From Deltaproteobacteria bacterium (GTDB lineage Bacteria > Bacillota > Desulfotomaculia > Desulfotomaculales > JAGUVT01), in assembly GCA_020062745.1 (NCBI GenBank), contig JAGUVT010000075.1, positions 1 through 56,210 of the forward strand: DNA of 56,210 bases. The letters are read 5' to 3'. Below are positions 35,229 through 44,200 of this stretch, one piece after another. The position numbers and the translations under genes were made by a program. Under the pieces are notes generated by a model. That model searched no databases. It was not told the DNA's origin and worked only from the letters and a program-made list of their open reading frames with translations. Position 1 is the stretch's first letter; every line of letters starts with the position of its first letter.

Positions 35229-36077
35229 TTACCCAGGCGGCAGATCCAGCGTAAAACGACCAATCAAACCTTCTCTAAATTCTTTCAATATTACAGCAGC
35301 AGCTTTAAACAGATCTACTACCCCGCCTGGTTTATAAAAACCTCGCCTGGCGCCGATCGATTCAAGCAATTTCTCCATATCACACGGCAAAACCGGCAAC
35401 TTATAACGATCCAACAAAACTTCCGGATAATTACCAATCAGCCATTGAAGCAACCAGCCGGCAGCTTCTGTAACGTCAAAAGATTCTTCTTTAACGGCGC
35501 CGGTTACAGCCAGCTTAAAACCAACTTCCCGGTCGTCCCTCCTGGGCCAGAGAACGCCGGGTGTATCCAACAATTCCAGATCACTCTTCAGCCGTATCCA
35601 CTGCCGGCCTCTGGTTACACCCGGCATACTACCGGTCCGGGCCGCTCTTTGCCCGGCCAGCCTGTTAATAAAAGACGACTTCCCCACGTTGGGAATACCA
35701 ACCACCATACAACGGACCGCCCTCGCCCGCCGTCCGGCCGCTATAAGGGCGGTCATCTTTGCTGCTGCCAGTTCTCTCACCAAAACCGGTACCTTCTTGA
35801 TCCCGTGCCCATGCAGAGAATTAACTGCCACCGCCGGCTGCCCGCAGGCAAAAAACGATTTTCCCCATTTTGCGGTCAGTTCATTTTCTGCCAGATCGGC
35901 CTTGTTCATTACTAAAAGAACCGGTTTTAAGTCTGAAACCTTCTTTAGTTCCGGATTCCTGCTGGAAAACGGCACCCGGGCATCAACCAGTTCAATAACC
36001 ACGTCTACCAGTTTCAGGTTTTCAAAAACCGCCCGCCTGGCTCTGGCCATATGGCCCGGGTACCATTGAAATTCCAT
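35229..36077 (-). CDS. rbgA: Ribosome biogenesis GTPase RbgA (YlqF)
   Basis: 282 residues, a circularly permuted GTPase: the G4 motif MNKADL comes before G1 GIPNVGKSSFIN and G3 DTPGVLWP. The N-terminus WYPGHMARARR is typical. RbgA is needed for late 50S assembly. A hairpin AAGGCA/TGCCTT follows the stop at 35209-35224 but lacks a good T tract. Confidence 0.94.
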   Translation of the reverse strand: MEFQWYPGHMARARRAVFENLKLVDVVIELVDARVPFSSRNPELKKVSDLKPVLLVMNKADLAENELTAKWGKSFFACGQPAVAVNSLHGHGIKKVPVLVRELAAAKMTALIAAGRRARAVRCMVVGIPNVGKSSFINRLAGQRAARTGSMPGVTRGRQWIRLKSDLELLDTPGVLWPRRDDREVGFKLAVTGAVKEESFDVTEAAGWLLQWLIGNYPEVLLDRYKLPVLPCDMEKLLESIGARRGFYKPGGVVDLFKAAAVILKEFREGLIGRFTLDLPPG

Positions 36078-36115
36078 AAGTCTCCTTGATATTATACATT
36101 GCTTTGCTAATTTTT

Positions 36116-36679
36116 TTACCTGATAAATCTAATCCGGTCAACAGGCCAATAAATTACGACCGCTTTACCGATCACCGTATCAGCAGGTAAAAAATTCCAG
36201 TACCTGCTGTCCTCACTATTATTCCTGTTATCACCAAGCACAAAATAATTTCCTTCAGGCACCGTTACCGGTCCATAATCCTGAAAAGTAATTCCTTTGG
36301 GCAGATAATTTTCCGGCACAACCCTGCCGTTTATGTAAAGATGATTGTCACGCAAGGCTACCGTTTCTCCGCCCACCGCGATCAACCTCTTTACAAAATT
36401 GCGGGAAGGGTTCTTCGGGAAGGGAAATACTATAACATCGCCCCGTTGCGGTTCACGTAAAAGGTAATTGACCTTACTGACAATGATCCGGTCACGTACC
36501 TGCAAATTTGGCACCATAGAAGCGGAAGGAATAAAGAACGGCTCCATCACAAACATTCTGATTAAAATTGCCAGCACCACAGCAATAAGCAGTGATTTTA
36601 ACATTTCCAACAGCCTTTTGCGCCCTTCCTCTTGCTCACTGGAATCATTTTGTAATTCACCCTGCTCAACCTGATCCAC
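36116..36679 (-). CDS. lepB: Type I signal peptidase
   Basis: 187 residues. One N-terminal membrane anchor follows a charged tail. IPSASMVPNL has the catalytic Ser, KRLIAVGGE the catalytic Lys, and GDNRNNSEDSRYWN is box E. It removes signal peptides from exported proteins such as the SLH proteins here. GTG 36679 has AGGAGGG upstream. Confidence 0.95.
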   Translation of the reverse strand: MDQVEQGELQNDSSEQEEGRKRLLEMLKSLLIAVVLAILIRMFVMEPFFIPSASMVPNLQVRDRIIVSKVNYLLREPQRGDVIVFPFPKNPSRNFVKRLIAVGGETVALRDNHLYINGRVVPENYLPKGITFQDYGPVTVPEGNYFVLGDNRNNSEDSRYWNFLPADTVIGKAVVIYWPVDRIRFIR

Positions 36680-36705
36680 TCTTTTACCCTCCTAAAATAT
36701 GACAG

Positions 36706-36742
36706 GCAAAAAACAAAACAGGGACCGCCTTGCCCAGTCCCT
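36706..36742 (-). terminator. rplS terminator
   Basis: On the minus strand AGGGAC and GTCCCT pair around an 11-nt loop, followed by GTTTTGTTTTTT. It separates rplS from lepB. Confidence 0.75.
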
Positions 36743-36747
36743 CTTGA

Positions 36748-37089
36748 CTACCGTTTATCCTGGATACGGGCGGCCTTACCACGCAAACCGCGCAGATAAT
36801 ACAACCTGGCGCGGCGTACCCGGCCGCGCCGTAAAACTTCAATCCGCTCGATTTTAGGCGAATGAATGGGAAAAGTTCTTTCCACCCCTACGCCATAAGA
36901 TACCCGGCGTACAGTAAAAGTTTCTCCGGCGCCATCGCCCCGGCGCCTGATAACCAGGCCCATAAACACCTGGGTTCTTTCCCTGCTCCCCTCTACTACC
37001 TTAACATGCACCCGTACAGTATCACCCGGTTTAAACTTAACAACTTCTTTTTTAATCTGATCCTTCTCAATTAAATGGACAAGGTTCAT
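36748..37089 (-). CDS. rplS: 50S ribosomal protein L19
   Basis: 113 residues with the L19 core [26 protein letters not shown] and the basic C-terminus [23 protein letters not shown]. It has its own promoter and terminator inside the block, allowing separate expression. Confidence 0.97.
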   Translation of the reverse strand: MNLVHLIEKDQIKKEVVKFKPGDTVRVHVKVVEGSRERTQVFMGLVIRRRGDGAGETFTVRRVSYGVGVERTFPIHSPKIERIEVLRRGRVRRARLYYLRGLRGKAARIQDKR

Positions 37090-37133
37090 AGTTCATTTTC
37101 TCCTTCCCACCCGCTTTATGCTCAACAGGAGCT

Positions 37134-37162
37134 ATTATAGCACAAAGTTTACCCGGTATCAA
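37134..37162 (-). promoter_or_regulatory. rplS promoter
   Basis: On the minus strand TTGATA (37162-37157) and TATAAT (37139-37134) are 17 nt apart, placed at the trmD stop. This is a near-consensus sigma-A promoter in an otherwise continuous gene block. Confidence 0.7.
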
Positions 37163-37929
37163 TCCAGTTTTAAACTTTCCAGGTCGGATCTTAATTTTTT
37201 TAGTATATCTTTATCTTCACCTGCTAACTCCAGTTGCCCAAACAAATCCGGACGGCGTCCCAGGGTACGTAGCAGCGCCTGTCTCCGGCGCCAGCGGCGT
37301 ATTTCTTCATGATGTCCGCTTAGCAGCACATCCGGCACAAAATGATTACAAAAATTTTTTGGCCTGGTATAATGAGGGTATTCCAAAAGACCCGCCGAAA
37401 AAGAATCTTCCGCCGGTGAAACAGCATCTCCCAGAACACCGGGAACCAACCGTGCCACGGCGTCTACTACTACCATGGCCGGCAGTTCCCCGCCGGTGAG
37501 AACATAATCTCCGATGGAAATTTCATCGGTAATTAACTGCTCTCGCACCCGTTCATCAATACCTTCGTAGTGACCGCAGATCAACACCAAATGTTCCTCG
37601 CGGGCCAGGTCTGAAGCCCACATCTGTTTAAAAGGCCGGCCCTGAGGGCATAACAAGATGACCCGTCCCAAAGCATGGCCCCGTCTTTCCCGCACATAAT
37701 CCACCGCCCGGAAAATCGGGCCGGGCTCCATCACCATGCCGGCTCCACCGCCATACGGGGCATCATCAACAGTGCGGTGTCTATTACCGGAAAAATCCCG
37801 AATATCAATCAGATTAATGGTTAAAAAGCCATTTCTAACGGCATTTTTAATAATGCTGGCCTGAAAAGGCCCGGCAAACATATCCGGGAAAAGAGTAAGA
37901 ATATCAATAACCAAATTGCCATACCTCAC
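37159..37929 (-). CDS. trmD: tRNA (guanine-N1)-methyltransferase
   Basis: 256 residues. The trefoil-knot SAM site is seen as [23 protein letters not shown] and [20 protein letters not shown]. It methylates G37 of tRNAs reading proline, leucine and arginine codons, preventing frameshifts. It overlaps rimM by one base. Confidence 0.96.
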   Translation of the reverse strand: MRYGNLVIDILTLFPDMFAGPFQASIIKNAVRNGFLTINLIDIRDFSGNRHRTVDDAPYGGGAGMVMEPGPIFRAVDYVRERRGHALGRVILLCPQGRPFKQMWASDLAREEHLVLICGHYEGIDERVREQLITDEISIGDYVLTGGELPAMVVVDAVARLVPGVLGDAVSPAEDSFSAGLLEYPHYTRPKNFCNHFVPDVLLSGHHEEIRRWRRRQALLRTLGRRPDLFGQLELAGEDKDILKKLRSDLESLKLD

Positions 37930-38426
37930 TACAGTAGTCCTTCCGGTAATTTGACAGTCATTCGTCCGGCCTTTAAATCAATTTCTGTCACCACTTTTCT
38001 CAAAGCCGGTATAAGGATCGGTTTTTCTCCAGTTTCTATTATATAAACATCATTAGCCCCGGTCTTCAGTACCTCGGACACCTTACCCAGCGGTAAGCCT
38101 TCTTCCGTAAAAACAGCCAGCCCGATAACCTCGAAAATATAATAATTTTCTGACGGAAGAGGAACCAGTTCGTCTCTGGTAACTTGAACAAGACTCCCCT
38201 TAAGAGAAACAGCAGCTTCCATATCATCAATTCCCTTAAGCTTCATGACCACAAATTGCCTGTACAACCGGGCAGCCTCAACAAACAGATTCCGGCGAGT
38301 ATTCCGGCTAAACAAGCAAACATGTTTCATGTTTAGAAAGCGCTCCGGGAAATCGGTTAACGGCAGCACCCGTACCTCCCCTTCTCTCCCCTGGGTACCG
38401 ATGATCTTGCCGATACTGATGTACAT
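37929..38426 (-). CDS. rimM: 16S rRNA processing protein RimM
   Basis: 165 residues. N-terminal [26 protein letters not shown] and a C-terminal PRC-barrel ([14 protein letters not shown]). It assists 30S head assembly through S19. 2 bp behind the KH gene. Confidence 0.94.
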   Translation of the reverse strand: MYISIGKIIGTQGREGEVRVLPLTDFPERFLNMKHVCLFSRNTRRNLFVEAARLYRQFVVMKLKGIDDMEAAVSLKGSLVQVTRDELVPLPSENYYIFEVIGLAVFTEEGLPLGKVSEVLKTGANDVYIIETGEKPILIPALRKVVTEIDLKAGRMTVKLPEGLL

Positions 38427-38428
38427 TC

Positions 38429-38656
38429 CTAAATTATTTCCACCATCACTTTCTTTTTTTGCCTGAGAGCCGCCGCTTTAACCACGGTGCGAATCGCTTT
38501 GGCAATCCGGCCCTGCTTGCCGATTACCTTCCCCATGTCTTCCGGGGCTACCCTTAACTCGACGATAATAGTTCTTTCTCTCTCCACTAAATCTACAGTT
38601 ACTTGTTCCGGCTGGTCTACGAGGGCTTTGGCTAAAATCTCCACCAATTCTTTCAT
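38429..38656 (-). CDS. khpA: KH-domain RNA-binding protein KhpA (YlqC)
   Basis: 75 residues with the KH motif VIGKQGRIAKAIRTVV. KhpA partners KhpB in sRNA/mRNA binding and cell-shape control in Firmicutes. Conserved between rpsP and rimM. Confidence 0.94.
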   Translation of the reverse strand: MKELVEILAKALVDQPEQVTVDLVERERTIIVELRVAPEDMGKVIGKQGRIAKAIRTVVKAAALRQKKKVMVEII

Positions 38657-38674
38657 AAAAAAAGCCTCCTCTAT

Positions 38675-38941
38675 CTATTGCCCCTCTTCAACTGGCTTCT
38701 TTAAAATACCGGCCCTGGCAAACAACGCTTTAGCGGTATCAGTAAGTTGCGCCCCCCTTTGCAACCAACCCCGGGCCTTAGCTTCATCAATGCTGATTAC
38801 CGCTGGTTCCTTCAACGGATCATAATAGCCAATCTCTTCTATAAACCGTCCATCTCTCGGACAACGGCAATCAGCCACTACAATACGGTAAAACGGATTT
38901 TTCTTGGCACCCATTCTCCTCAAACGGATTTTTACAGCCAT
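38675..38941 (-). CDS. rpsP: 30S ribosomal protein S16
   Basis: 88 residues starting [23 protein letters not shown], fully diagnostic. It follows ffh in the standard order. Confidence 0.97.
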   Translation of the reverse strand: MAVKIRLRRMGAKKNPFYRIVVADCRCPRDGRFIEEIGYYDPLKEPAVISIDEAKARGWLQRGAQLTDTAKALFARAGILKKPVEEGQ

Positions 38942-38967
38942 GACTCAAATCACCTCCTTTTTCGCCC

Positions 38968-40311
38968 TTATTTAAACAACGGCAGTTTAACTTTTTTCTG
39001 CTTTCCACTTCTAGTCGCATCCATAAACTGCTTCATCATTTTCCTGGTTTGTTCAAATTGTTTTAAAAGCCGGTTAACCTCCTGCACAGTTGTACCGCTG
39101 CCGGAAGCAATCCGCCGCTTGCGGCTGCCGCTTAAAATGCGCTCCGGTTCACGACGCTCCGCCGGAGTCATCGATCGGATGATGGCCTCTACATGAACCA
39201 GTTCCTTTTCATCCACCTGTAAGTTTTTCAGGTTTTTGATCCCGCCCAGACCGGGAATCATCCCCAGCACCTGTTCAATCGGCCCAAGTTTCTTTACCTG
39301 CAACAACTGTTCCATAAAATCTTCCAGGGTAAACTCCATACTTTTTATCTTTCTTTGCATCTCCGCCATCTGCTCGGCATCAAAGTTTTCCTGAGCTTTT
39401 TCGATTAAGGTTAAAACGTCTCCCATACCGAGAATCCGGTCAGCCATCCGGTCCGGATAAAAAGGCTCTAAAGCATCCAGCTTCTCACCTACTCCAGCAA
39501 ACTTAATCGGACAACCGGTAACTGCGCGTACCGAAAGCGCTGCCCCTCCCCTGGTATCACCATCCAGTTTGGTCAACACTATGCCGTCCAGACTAAGATG
39601 CCCGTTAAAAGCTTGCGCCACATTAACTGCCGCCTGACCGGTCATGGCATCGACTACCAGTAAGATTTCATGTGGACGCACGGCGTCTTTGATTTTCCCC
39701 AGTTCTTCCATTAACTCCTTTTTAACTTCCTGGCGGCCGGCAGTGTCAATGATTATCAGATCATGACCCATACTCTCGGCGTATTCCAACGATGACCGGC
39801 TGATAGTTACCGGATCATGCTGTTCCCCCATCTCAAATACTGGTATTTTTAATTGTTCACCCAGCACTTTTAATTGCTTGACAGCCGCCGGCCGGTAAAC
39901 ATCAGCCGCCACTAAAAGCGGGCGGCGGCCCTGCTTTCGCAAAAGATCGGCCAGCTTTGCCGCAGTAGTAGTTTTCCCGGCCCCGTGCAACCCAACCAGC
40001 ATTACAATTGTCGGCGGCCTGGAGGCAAGATTGATCTTATTACTGACCGTCCCCATCAAGTGAGCCAACTCGTCACGAACAATCTTAACAACATAATGAG
40101 CCGGACTCAAACTTTCAAGTAATTCCTGCCCTACCGCCTTTTCCTTAATCCGGGCTATAAAATCCTTAACCACTTTAAAATTGACATCGGCTTCCAGCAA
40201 AGCCACTCGTACTTCCTTTAAAGCTTCCTCCACATCAGCTTCGGTAAGGCGGCCTTTGCCACGCAACTTCTTAAAAATTTCCTGCAACCGCTCAGAAAGA
40301 CCGACAAACAC
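38968..40311 (-). CDS. ffh: Signal recognition particle protein Ffh
   Basis: 447 residues: N domain, SRP GTPase G domain (GLHGAGKTTTAAKLA, DTAGRQ, TKLDGDTRGGAALS) and a methionine-containing M domain with the RNA-binding SGSRKRRIASGSGT. It binds nascent membrane-protein signals and docks on FtsY. GTG 40311 start has a weak ribosome site (GGTGGTGA). Confidence 0.96.
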   Translation of the reverse strand: MFVGLSERLQEIFKKLRGKGRLTEADVEEALKEVRVALLEADVNFKVVKDFIARIKEKAVGQELLESLSPAHYVVKIVRDELAHLMGTVSNKINLASRPPTIVMLVGLHGAGKTTTAAKLADLLRKQGRRPLLVAADVYRPAAVKQLKVLGEQLKIPVFEMGEQHDPVTISRSSLEYAESMGHDLIIIDTAGRQEVKKELMEELGKIKDAVRPHEILLVVDAMTGQAAVNVAQAFNGHLSLDGIVLTKLDGDTRGGAALSVRAVTGCPIKFAGVGEKLDALEPFYPDRMADRILGMGDVLTLIEKAQENFDAEQMAEMQRKIKSMEFTLEDFMEQLLQVKKLGPIEQVLGMIPGLGGIKNLKNLQVDEKELVHVEAIIRSMTPAERREPERILSGSRKRRIASGSGTTVQEVNRLLKQFEQTRKMMKQFMDATRSGKQKKVKLPLFK

Positions 40312-40356
40312 TTTATCACCACCAGTCCATTAATTCCACTTCCAGGAGACACGCTC

Positions 40357-40713
40357 CTAGTCCATTTCCAGAACCTCGGCCAGAAGTTCCCGCGCCCTGG
40401 CCACTTTGTTACAGTCCCCGTCAACCTGGCAATCACGTAACAACATCTGAGCTTCTGCCAGCTTTTTTCTTTCAACGATAAACTTCTGCACCAGTCCCAT
40501 CTTTCGCTCGTACTCGTTGAGAATATGCTCGGCTCTTTTTATGGCATCATAAACCGCCTGACGGCTTATCTGAAGATCTCCGGCTATCTCTCCCAACGAC
40601 AGATCCCGGCCATAATAAAGCTCCACAAAGTCTCTCTGCCGTTCGGTAAGTAATTGACCATAAAAATCATGTAACAAGTTAATCCAGGAGACTTTATCCA
40701 ATTCCCGCCCCAC
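40357..40713 (-). CDS. ylxM: YlxM, SRP-associated helix-turn-helix protein
   Basis: 118 residues with a sigma-region-4-like helix-turn-helix (LSLGEIAGDLQISRQAVYDAIKRAE). In Firmicutes YlxM is encoded just before ffh and modulates SRP GTPase. First gene of the block and directly behind a strong promoter. Confidence 0.93.
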   Translation of the reverse strand: MGRELDKVSWINLLHDFYGQLLTERQRDFVELYYGRDLSLGEIAGDLQISRQAVYDAIKRAEHILNEYERKMGLVQKFIVERKKLAEAQMLLRDCQVDGDCNKVARARELLAEVLEMD

Positions 40714-40746
40714 CTCAAACTATAAAGGCATCGCCCTTTACAGGTT

Positions 40747-40775
40747 ATTCTACTTTACAAAACAAGTTATGTCAA
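40747..40775 (-). promoter_or_regulatory. Promoter of the ylxM-ffh-rpsP block
   Basis: On the minus strand TTGACA (40775-40770) and TAGAAT (40752-40747) have a 17-nt spacer, close to sigma-A consensus. Confidence 0.8.
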
Positions 40776-40806
40776 GGAAACGCTCAAAAAAAACGCATAA
40801 TTGCTC

Positions 40807-40857
40807 TTGTATCAGGCAATAAAAACTGGTAAAATAGTTTTGAGCACAAAATTGTGC
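40807..40857 (+). promoter_or_regulatory. Promoter and palindromic operator of the regulator gene
   Basis: TTGTAT (40807-40812) and TAAAAT (40830-40835) are 17 nt apart. A perfect dyad GCACAA-AA-TTGTGC (40844-40857) follows at the transcription start, ahead of AAAGGAGG. Its place suggests autoregulation by the helix-turn-helix protein encoded next. Confidence 0.6.
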
Positions 40858-40872
40858 ACAAAGGAGGAACTG

Positions 40873-41403
40873 ATGAACTTTATTCGAATTGGCGAAAAAG
40901 TGATAAGCCCTGAACGTATTCACCGCTCGGTGGAGCAAATCCTGCAGTTGCGCCAGAAAGGGCTATCTCAGCAGGAAGTAGCCGAGCGGCTGAAAGTAGA
41001 TCGGACTCTGATCTCCCGGCTGGAGAGCCTGGGCGAGATCCACAAAGGACCACGCCTGGCCCTGGTAGGTTTTCCGGTAGCCAACGGTGAAGAACTAACC
41101 GAAATAGCCCGGGCTGAAGGCGTTGAATTTATTTTACTAATGAACGATAGGGAACGCTGGCGCTTTGTAGAAGAAAAAAGCGGAGCCGATCTCATCAATG
41201 AGATCATGGCTTTAGTTTCCCGGGCAAAGAGTTATGACGCCGTTATCTTTATTGGTTCCGACATGCGGATCAGGTTGATGGAAGCAATCCTGGGTCCACA
41301 GGTCATCAGTTGGGAAATCGGTATTTCTCCCATCAAAGAAGACCGCTGGGTCAACCCGGATCAATTGCGGCAGTTAATCCGCCAGCTTAAAAGCACCGAC
41401 TAA
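40873..41403 (+). CDS. Helix-turn-helix transcriptional regulator of the aminotransferase operon
   Basis: 176 residues from ATG 40873 (AAAGGAGG at 7 nt; the track's 40801 start overlaps the promoter). Residues 30-57, LSQQEVAERLKVDRTLISRLE, form an XRE-like helix-turn-helix. The remaining ~115 residues look like a Rossmann-type alpha/beta ligand domain that I cannot name. It probably binds the dyad in its own promoter and controls the two aminotransferase genes downstream. The inducer is unknown. Confidence 0.72.
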   Translation: MNFIRIGEKVISPERIHRSVEQILQLRQKGLSQQEVAERLKVDRTLISRLESLGEIHKGPRLALVGFPVANGEELTEIARAEGVEFILLMNDRERWRFVEEKSGADLINEIMALVSRAKSYDAVIFIGSDMRIRLMEAILGPQVISWEIGISPIKEDRWVNPDQLRQLIRQLKSTD

Positions 41404-41494
41404 ACAGCCGGGCGTCAGAGACCGTAAAAACTGGATAAACACTCATGCCGCATTGCGGCACCAGCAGTGGAATGAAAATATGTGAGGGATTATA

Positions 41495-44161
41495 ATGCAT
41501 AATTTTACTGAGCACGTCAACCCCCACCTGGGTAAACTTCTCGAAAAGATACGGATGGATAAAATATTTACCCGTGGGGAGGGCAATTACCTTTACGATG
41601 CCGGAGGTAAACGCTACCTTGATTTTATTGCTGCCTACGGGGCCCTGCCTTTCGGTTTCAACCCTCCAGAAATCTGGCAGGCACTGGAAGAAGTTCGTGC
41701 CAGCGCCCAACCCAGTTTTATCCAGCCATCAGCCCTGGAAGCAGCCGGAGAACTGGCCCGGCGTTTAATTGAACTGGCCCCTGAGAGTCTCAAGTATGTA
41801 ACCTTCACCAACAGCGGCGCGGAAGCAGTAGAAGCGGCCATCAAGATGGCCCGTTCCGCTACCGGCAGGTTAGGCATTTTAAGCACTATTAACAGCTTTC
41901 ACGGCAAGACTCTGGGCGCTCTTTCGGCTACCGGCAGGGAATATTACCAGACGCCTTTTGGAGCTCCGGCGCCGGGTTTTAAGTTCATTCCATACGGCAG
42001 CCTGGCAGATTTGCAGGAAGAACTGGAAAACAATGGTTCAGACTACGCTGCCTTCATAGTAGAGCCAATTCAAGGCGAAGGAGGAATCGTGGTACCGCCG
42101 GCCGGTTATCTTTCCCGGGCCCAGGAATTATGCCATGAGCACGGCCTTCTTTTCATTCTGGATGAAATCCAAACCGGTCTCGGCCGTACCGGCAAGCTCT
42201 TTGCCTGTGAAGACGAGACGGCCACACCCGATATGTTGCTTCTGGCCAAGGCCTTAGGCGGCGGACTTTACCCCATAGGCGCCTGCCTCAGCACTGCCGC
42301 TGTCTATTCCAGGGACTTCGGGGAACGGCACTCCTCCACTTTTGCCGCCAATACCCTTGGCTGCCGGGTCGGACTCAAGGTACTGGATATTTTAACCAGG
42401 AACAACCAGGCCCTTATCCGCGAGGTATACAACAACGGGCAGCGCCTGCTCCGCGAATTAGTTGTTCTACAGCAGCGTTTTCCCAGAGTTCTAAAAGGAG
42501 TACGGGGCCGCGGCTACATGCTGGGTCTGGAATTTGAAATGACGCGCGCTGATTTTCCGAGCTGTCTTTTAAGTGTCCTCTCCGAACAGGAAGATCTCAC
42601 CCCTCTGATTTCAAGTTATCTTTTAAATACAGAAAACTTAAGGGTTGCGCCTACCTTAAACGGCAATAAGGTTATCCGCCTGGAACCTCCACTCACCGTC
42701 ACCTGGGAAGAGTGCCAGGCCGCTCTTAAATCCCTGGAGAAGGTTTTAACTGTACTGGATGCCGGTAATACCCTGGAGATCTTACGCCCGGTTCTGGAAA
42801 TTGATGAACAAATTACACATTGCGTGCCGGGAGCAGAAAAACATCCGTGGGACCGGTACCAGCCTTCGTCTGATCCCCGGGAAGGCCGCTTTGCGTTCCT
42901 GGTACATCCCCTGGACCTGGATAACTATCATGAGTTCGACAGCAGTTTAGCCGTTCTCTCCAGTGAAAAGCTGCAGCAACTGGCCGATCTGGGCAGCGAA
43001 ATCCTGGACCCTTTTGTCATCGGCCGCACCGCGGTAGAGTCGCTGGCCGGTTACCGCGCCTACGGCGAGTTTATCGCCCTGCCCCGCACCGCCAAAGAAA
43101 TGCTGGAACTTAAGCCGGAAGGCGCCTTAAGGGAGTTGTCAAAGGCCCTCGAGTTGGCTCTGAAACGAGGAGCCCGCCTGGTTGGACTGGGAGCCTACAC
43201 CTCAGTGGTATCCCGTGGCGGGACTCTGCTCCAGGGCCGTTTCCTGCCCCTGACCACCGGCAACAGCTACACAGTGCAATCCGGAGCCGAGGCAGTTAAG
43301 CTGGCTGCAAAACGCCTCTCCCTCGACCTCGGCCAGAGTACCGCTGCAGTGGTAGGCGCTACCGGTTCCATCGGACGGGCACTGGCTCTTCTGCTTGCGG
43401 AAGAAATGCAAAAAATCATTCTGATTGGCAACGCCCGCCATCCTAAAGCCAGTTCCCGGCGCCTGCGCCGGGTAGGAACAGACTTATGCCTGCACCTGGC
43501 CAGCCAGCTTAAAGCCGGCTGGACTCCGCCCCCCGCCGGCCTGGGAAAACACCTTTTGCAATTAGACCGGCCGGCTCTCGACGCGAGTCAGGAAAAATGG
43601 CTGCCGGTAGTTGAAGAACTGGAAAGAAAAGGGGTACTGGTAATTACCACCGACATCAAACTGGCTCTTCCCCAGGCACAGGTAGTAGTCACCGCTACCA
43701 GCAGCATAGAAGACCTGGTCAAACCTGAATGGGTGGCTCCGGGAGCCATCATCTGCGACATCTCCAAGCCTTCCAACGTGCGGCCGGCCTTGCGGGAAAT
43801 ACGGCCCGACGTTCTGGTGATCGACGGAGGAGTGGTAGAGGTGCCCGGCCGACCGTCCCTGGGCTGGAACTTCGGCTTTGAAACAGGCCTGGCTTATGCC
43901 TGCATGGCCGAAACCATGCTGCTGGCTCTGGAGCACCATTACACCGACATGAGTCTGGGTACCGACTTGCGAGTGGATAATATGCTCTACCTCAGACAGT
44001 TGGCCTTAAAGCACGGTTTTGCGCTGGCCCAGTTGCGCAGCTTTGACCGGCCCCTGAGCGAAGAAGAATGGCAGCAGGTAATAGAAGCCCGTGACAATCT
44101 CCTCCGTAAGATTGCTTCGCTGCCCGCCACGGCTACGGCTCGCAACGACACGGTAAGGTGA
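41495..44161 (+). CDS. Class III aminotransferase fused to acyl-ACP reductase-like domain
   Basis: 888 residues. Residues 1-430 are a PLP class III aminotransferase with TNSGAEAVEAAIKMAR, SFHGKTLGALS, DEIQTGLGRTG and the PLP lysine in LLAKALGGG (K252). Residues 460-888 match the long-chain acyl-ACP reductase family of cyanobacteria: GLGAYTSVVS, TTGNSYTVQ, NADPH site VVGATGSIG (619-627), CDISKPSNV, IDGGVVEVPG, and YACMAETMLLALE carrying the acyl-enzyme Cys (C803). Such a protein could reduce an acyl thioester to an aldehyde and transaminate it to a primary amine. This is inference from the domains; the substrate chain length is unknown. GAGGGATTATA precedes ATG 41495. Confidence 0.85.
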   Translation: MHNFTEHVNPHLGKLLEKIRMDKIFTRGEGNYLYDAGGKRYLDFIAAYGALPFGFNPPEIWQALEEVRASAQPSFIQPSALEAAGELARRLIELAPESLKYVTFTNSGAEAVEAAIKMARSATGRLGILSTINSFHGKTLGALSATGREYYQTPFGAPAPGFKFIPYGSLADLQEELENNGSDYAAFIVEPIQGEGGIVVPPAGYLSRAQELCHEHGLLFILDEIQTGLGRTGKLFACEDETATPDMLLLAKALGGGLYPIGACLSTAAVYSRDFGERHSSTFAANTLGCRVGLKVLDILTRNNQALIREVYNNGQRLLRELVVLQQRFPRVLKGVRGRGYMLGLEFEMTRADFPSCLLSVLSEQEDLTPLISSYLLNTENLRVAPTLNGNKVIRLEPPLTVTWEECQAALKSLEKVLTVLDAGNTLEILRPVLEIDEQITHCVPGAEKHPWDRYQPSSDPREGRFAFLVHPLDLDNYHEFDSSLAVLSSEKLQQLADLGSEILDPFVIGRTAVESLAGYRAYGEFIALPRTAKEMLELKPEGALRELSKALELALKRGARLVGLGAYTSVVSRGGTLLQGRFLPLTTGNSYTVQSGAEAVKLAAKRLSLDLGQSTAAVVGATGSIGRALALLLAEEMQKIILIGNARHPKASSRRLRRVGTDLCLHLASQLKAGWTPPPAGLGKHLLQLDRPALDASQEKWLPVVEELERKGVLVITTDIKLALPQAQVVVTATSSIEDLVKPEWVAPGAIICDISKPSNVRPALREIRPDVLVIDGGVVEVPGRPSLGWNFGFETGLAYACMAETMLLALEHHYTDMSLGTDLRVDNMLYLRQLALKHGFALAQLRSFDRPLSEEEWQQVIEARDNLLRKIASLPATATARNDTVR

Positions 44162-44200
44162 GGAATACGGTAGTCAGAAGAAACGAGGGTGAAGATAAAG

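Noticed and set aside
41446-41460. Hairpin TGCCGC/GCGGCA between the regulator and the fusion gene
   Set aside because: Short stem with a 3-nt loop and no T tract; no support for a terminator or riboswitch.
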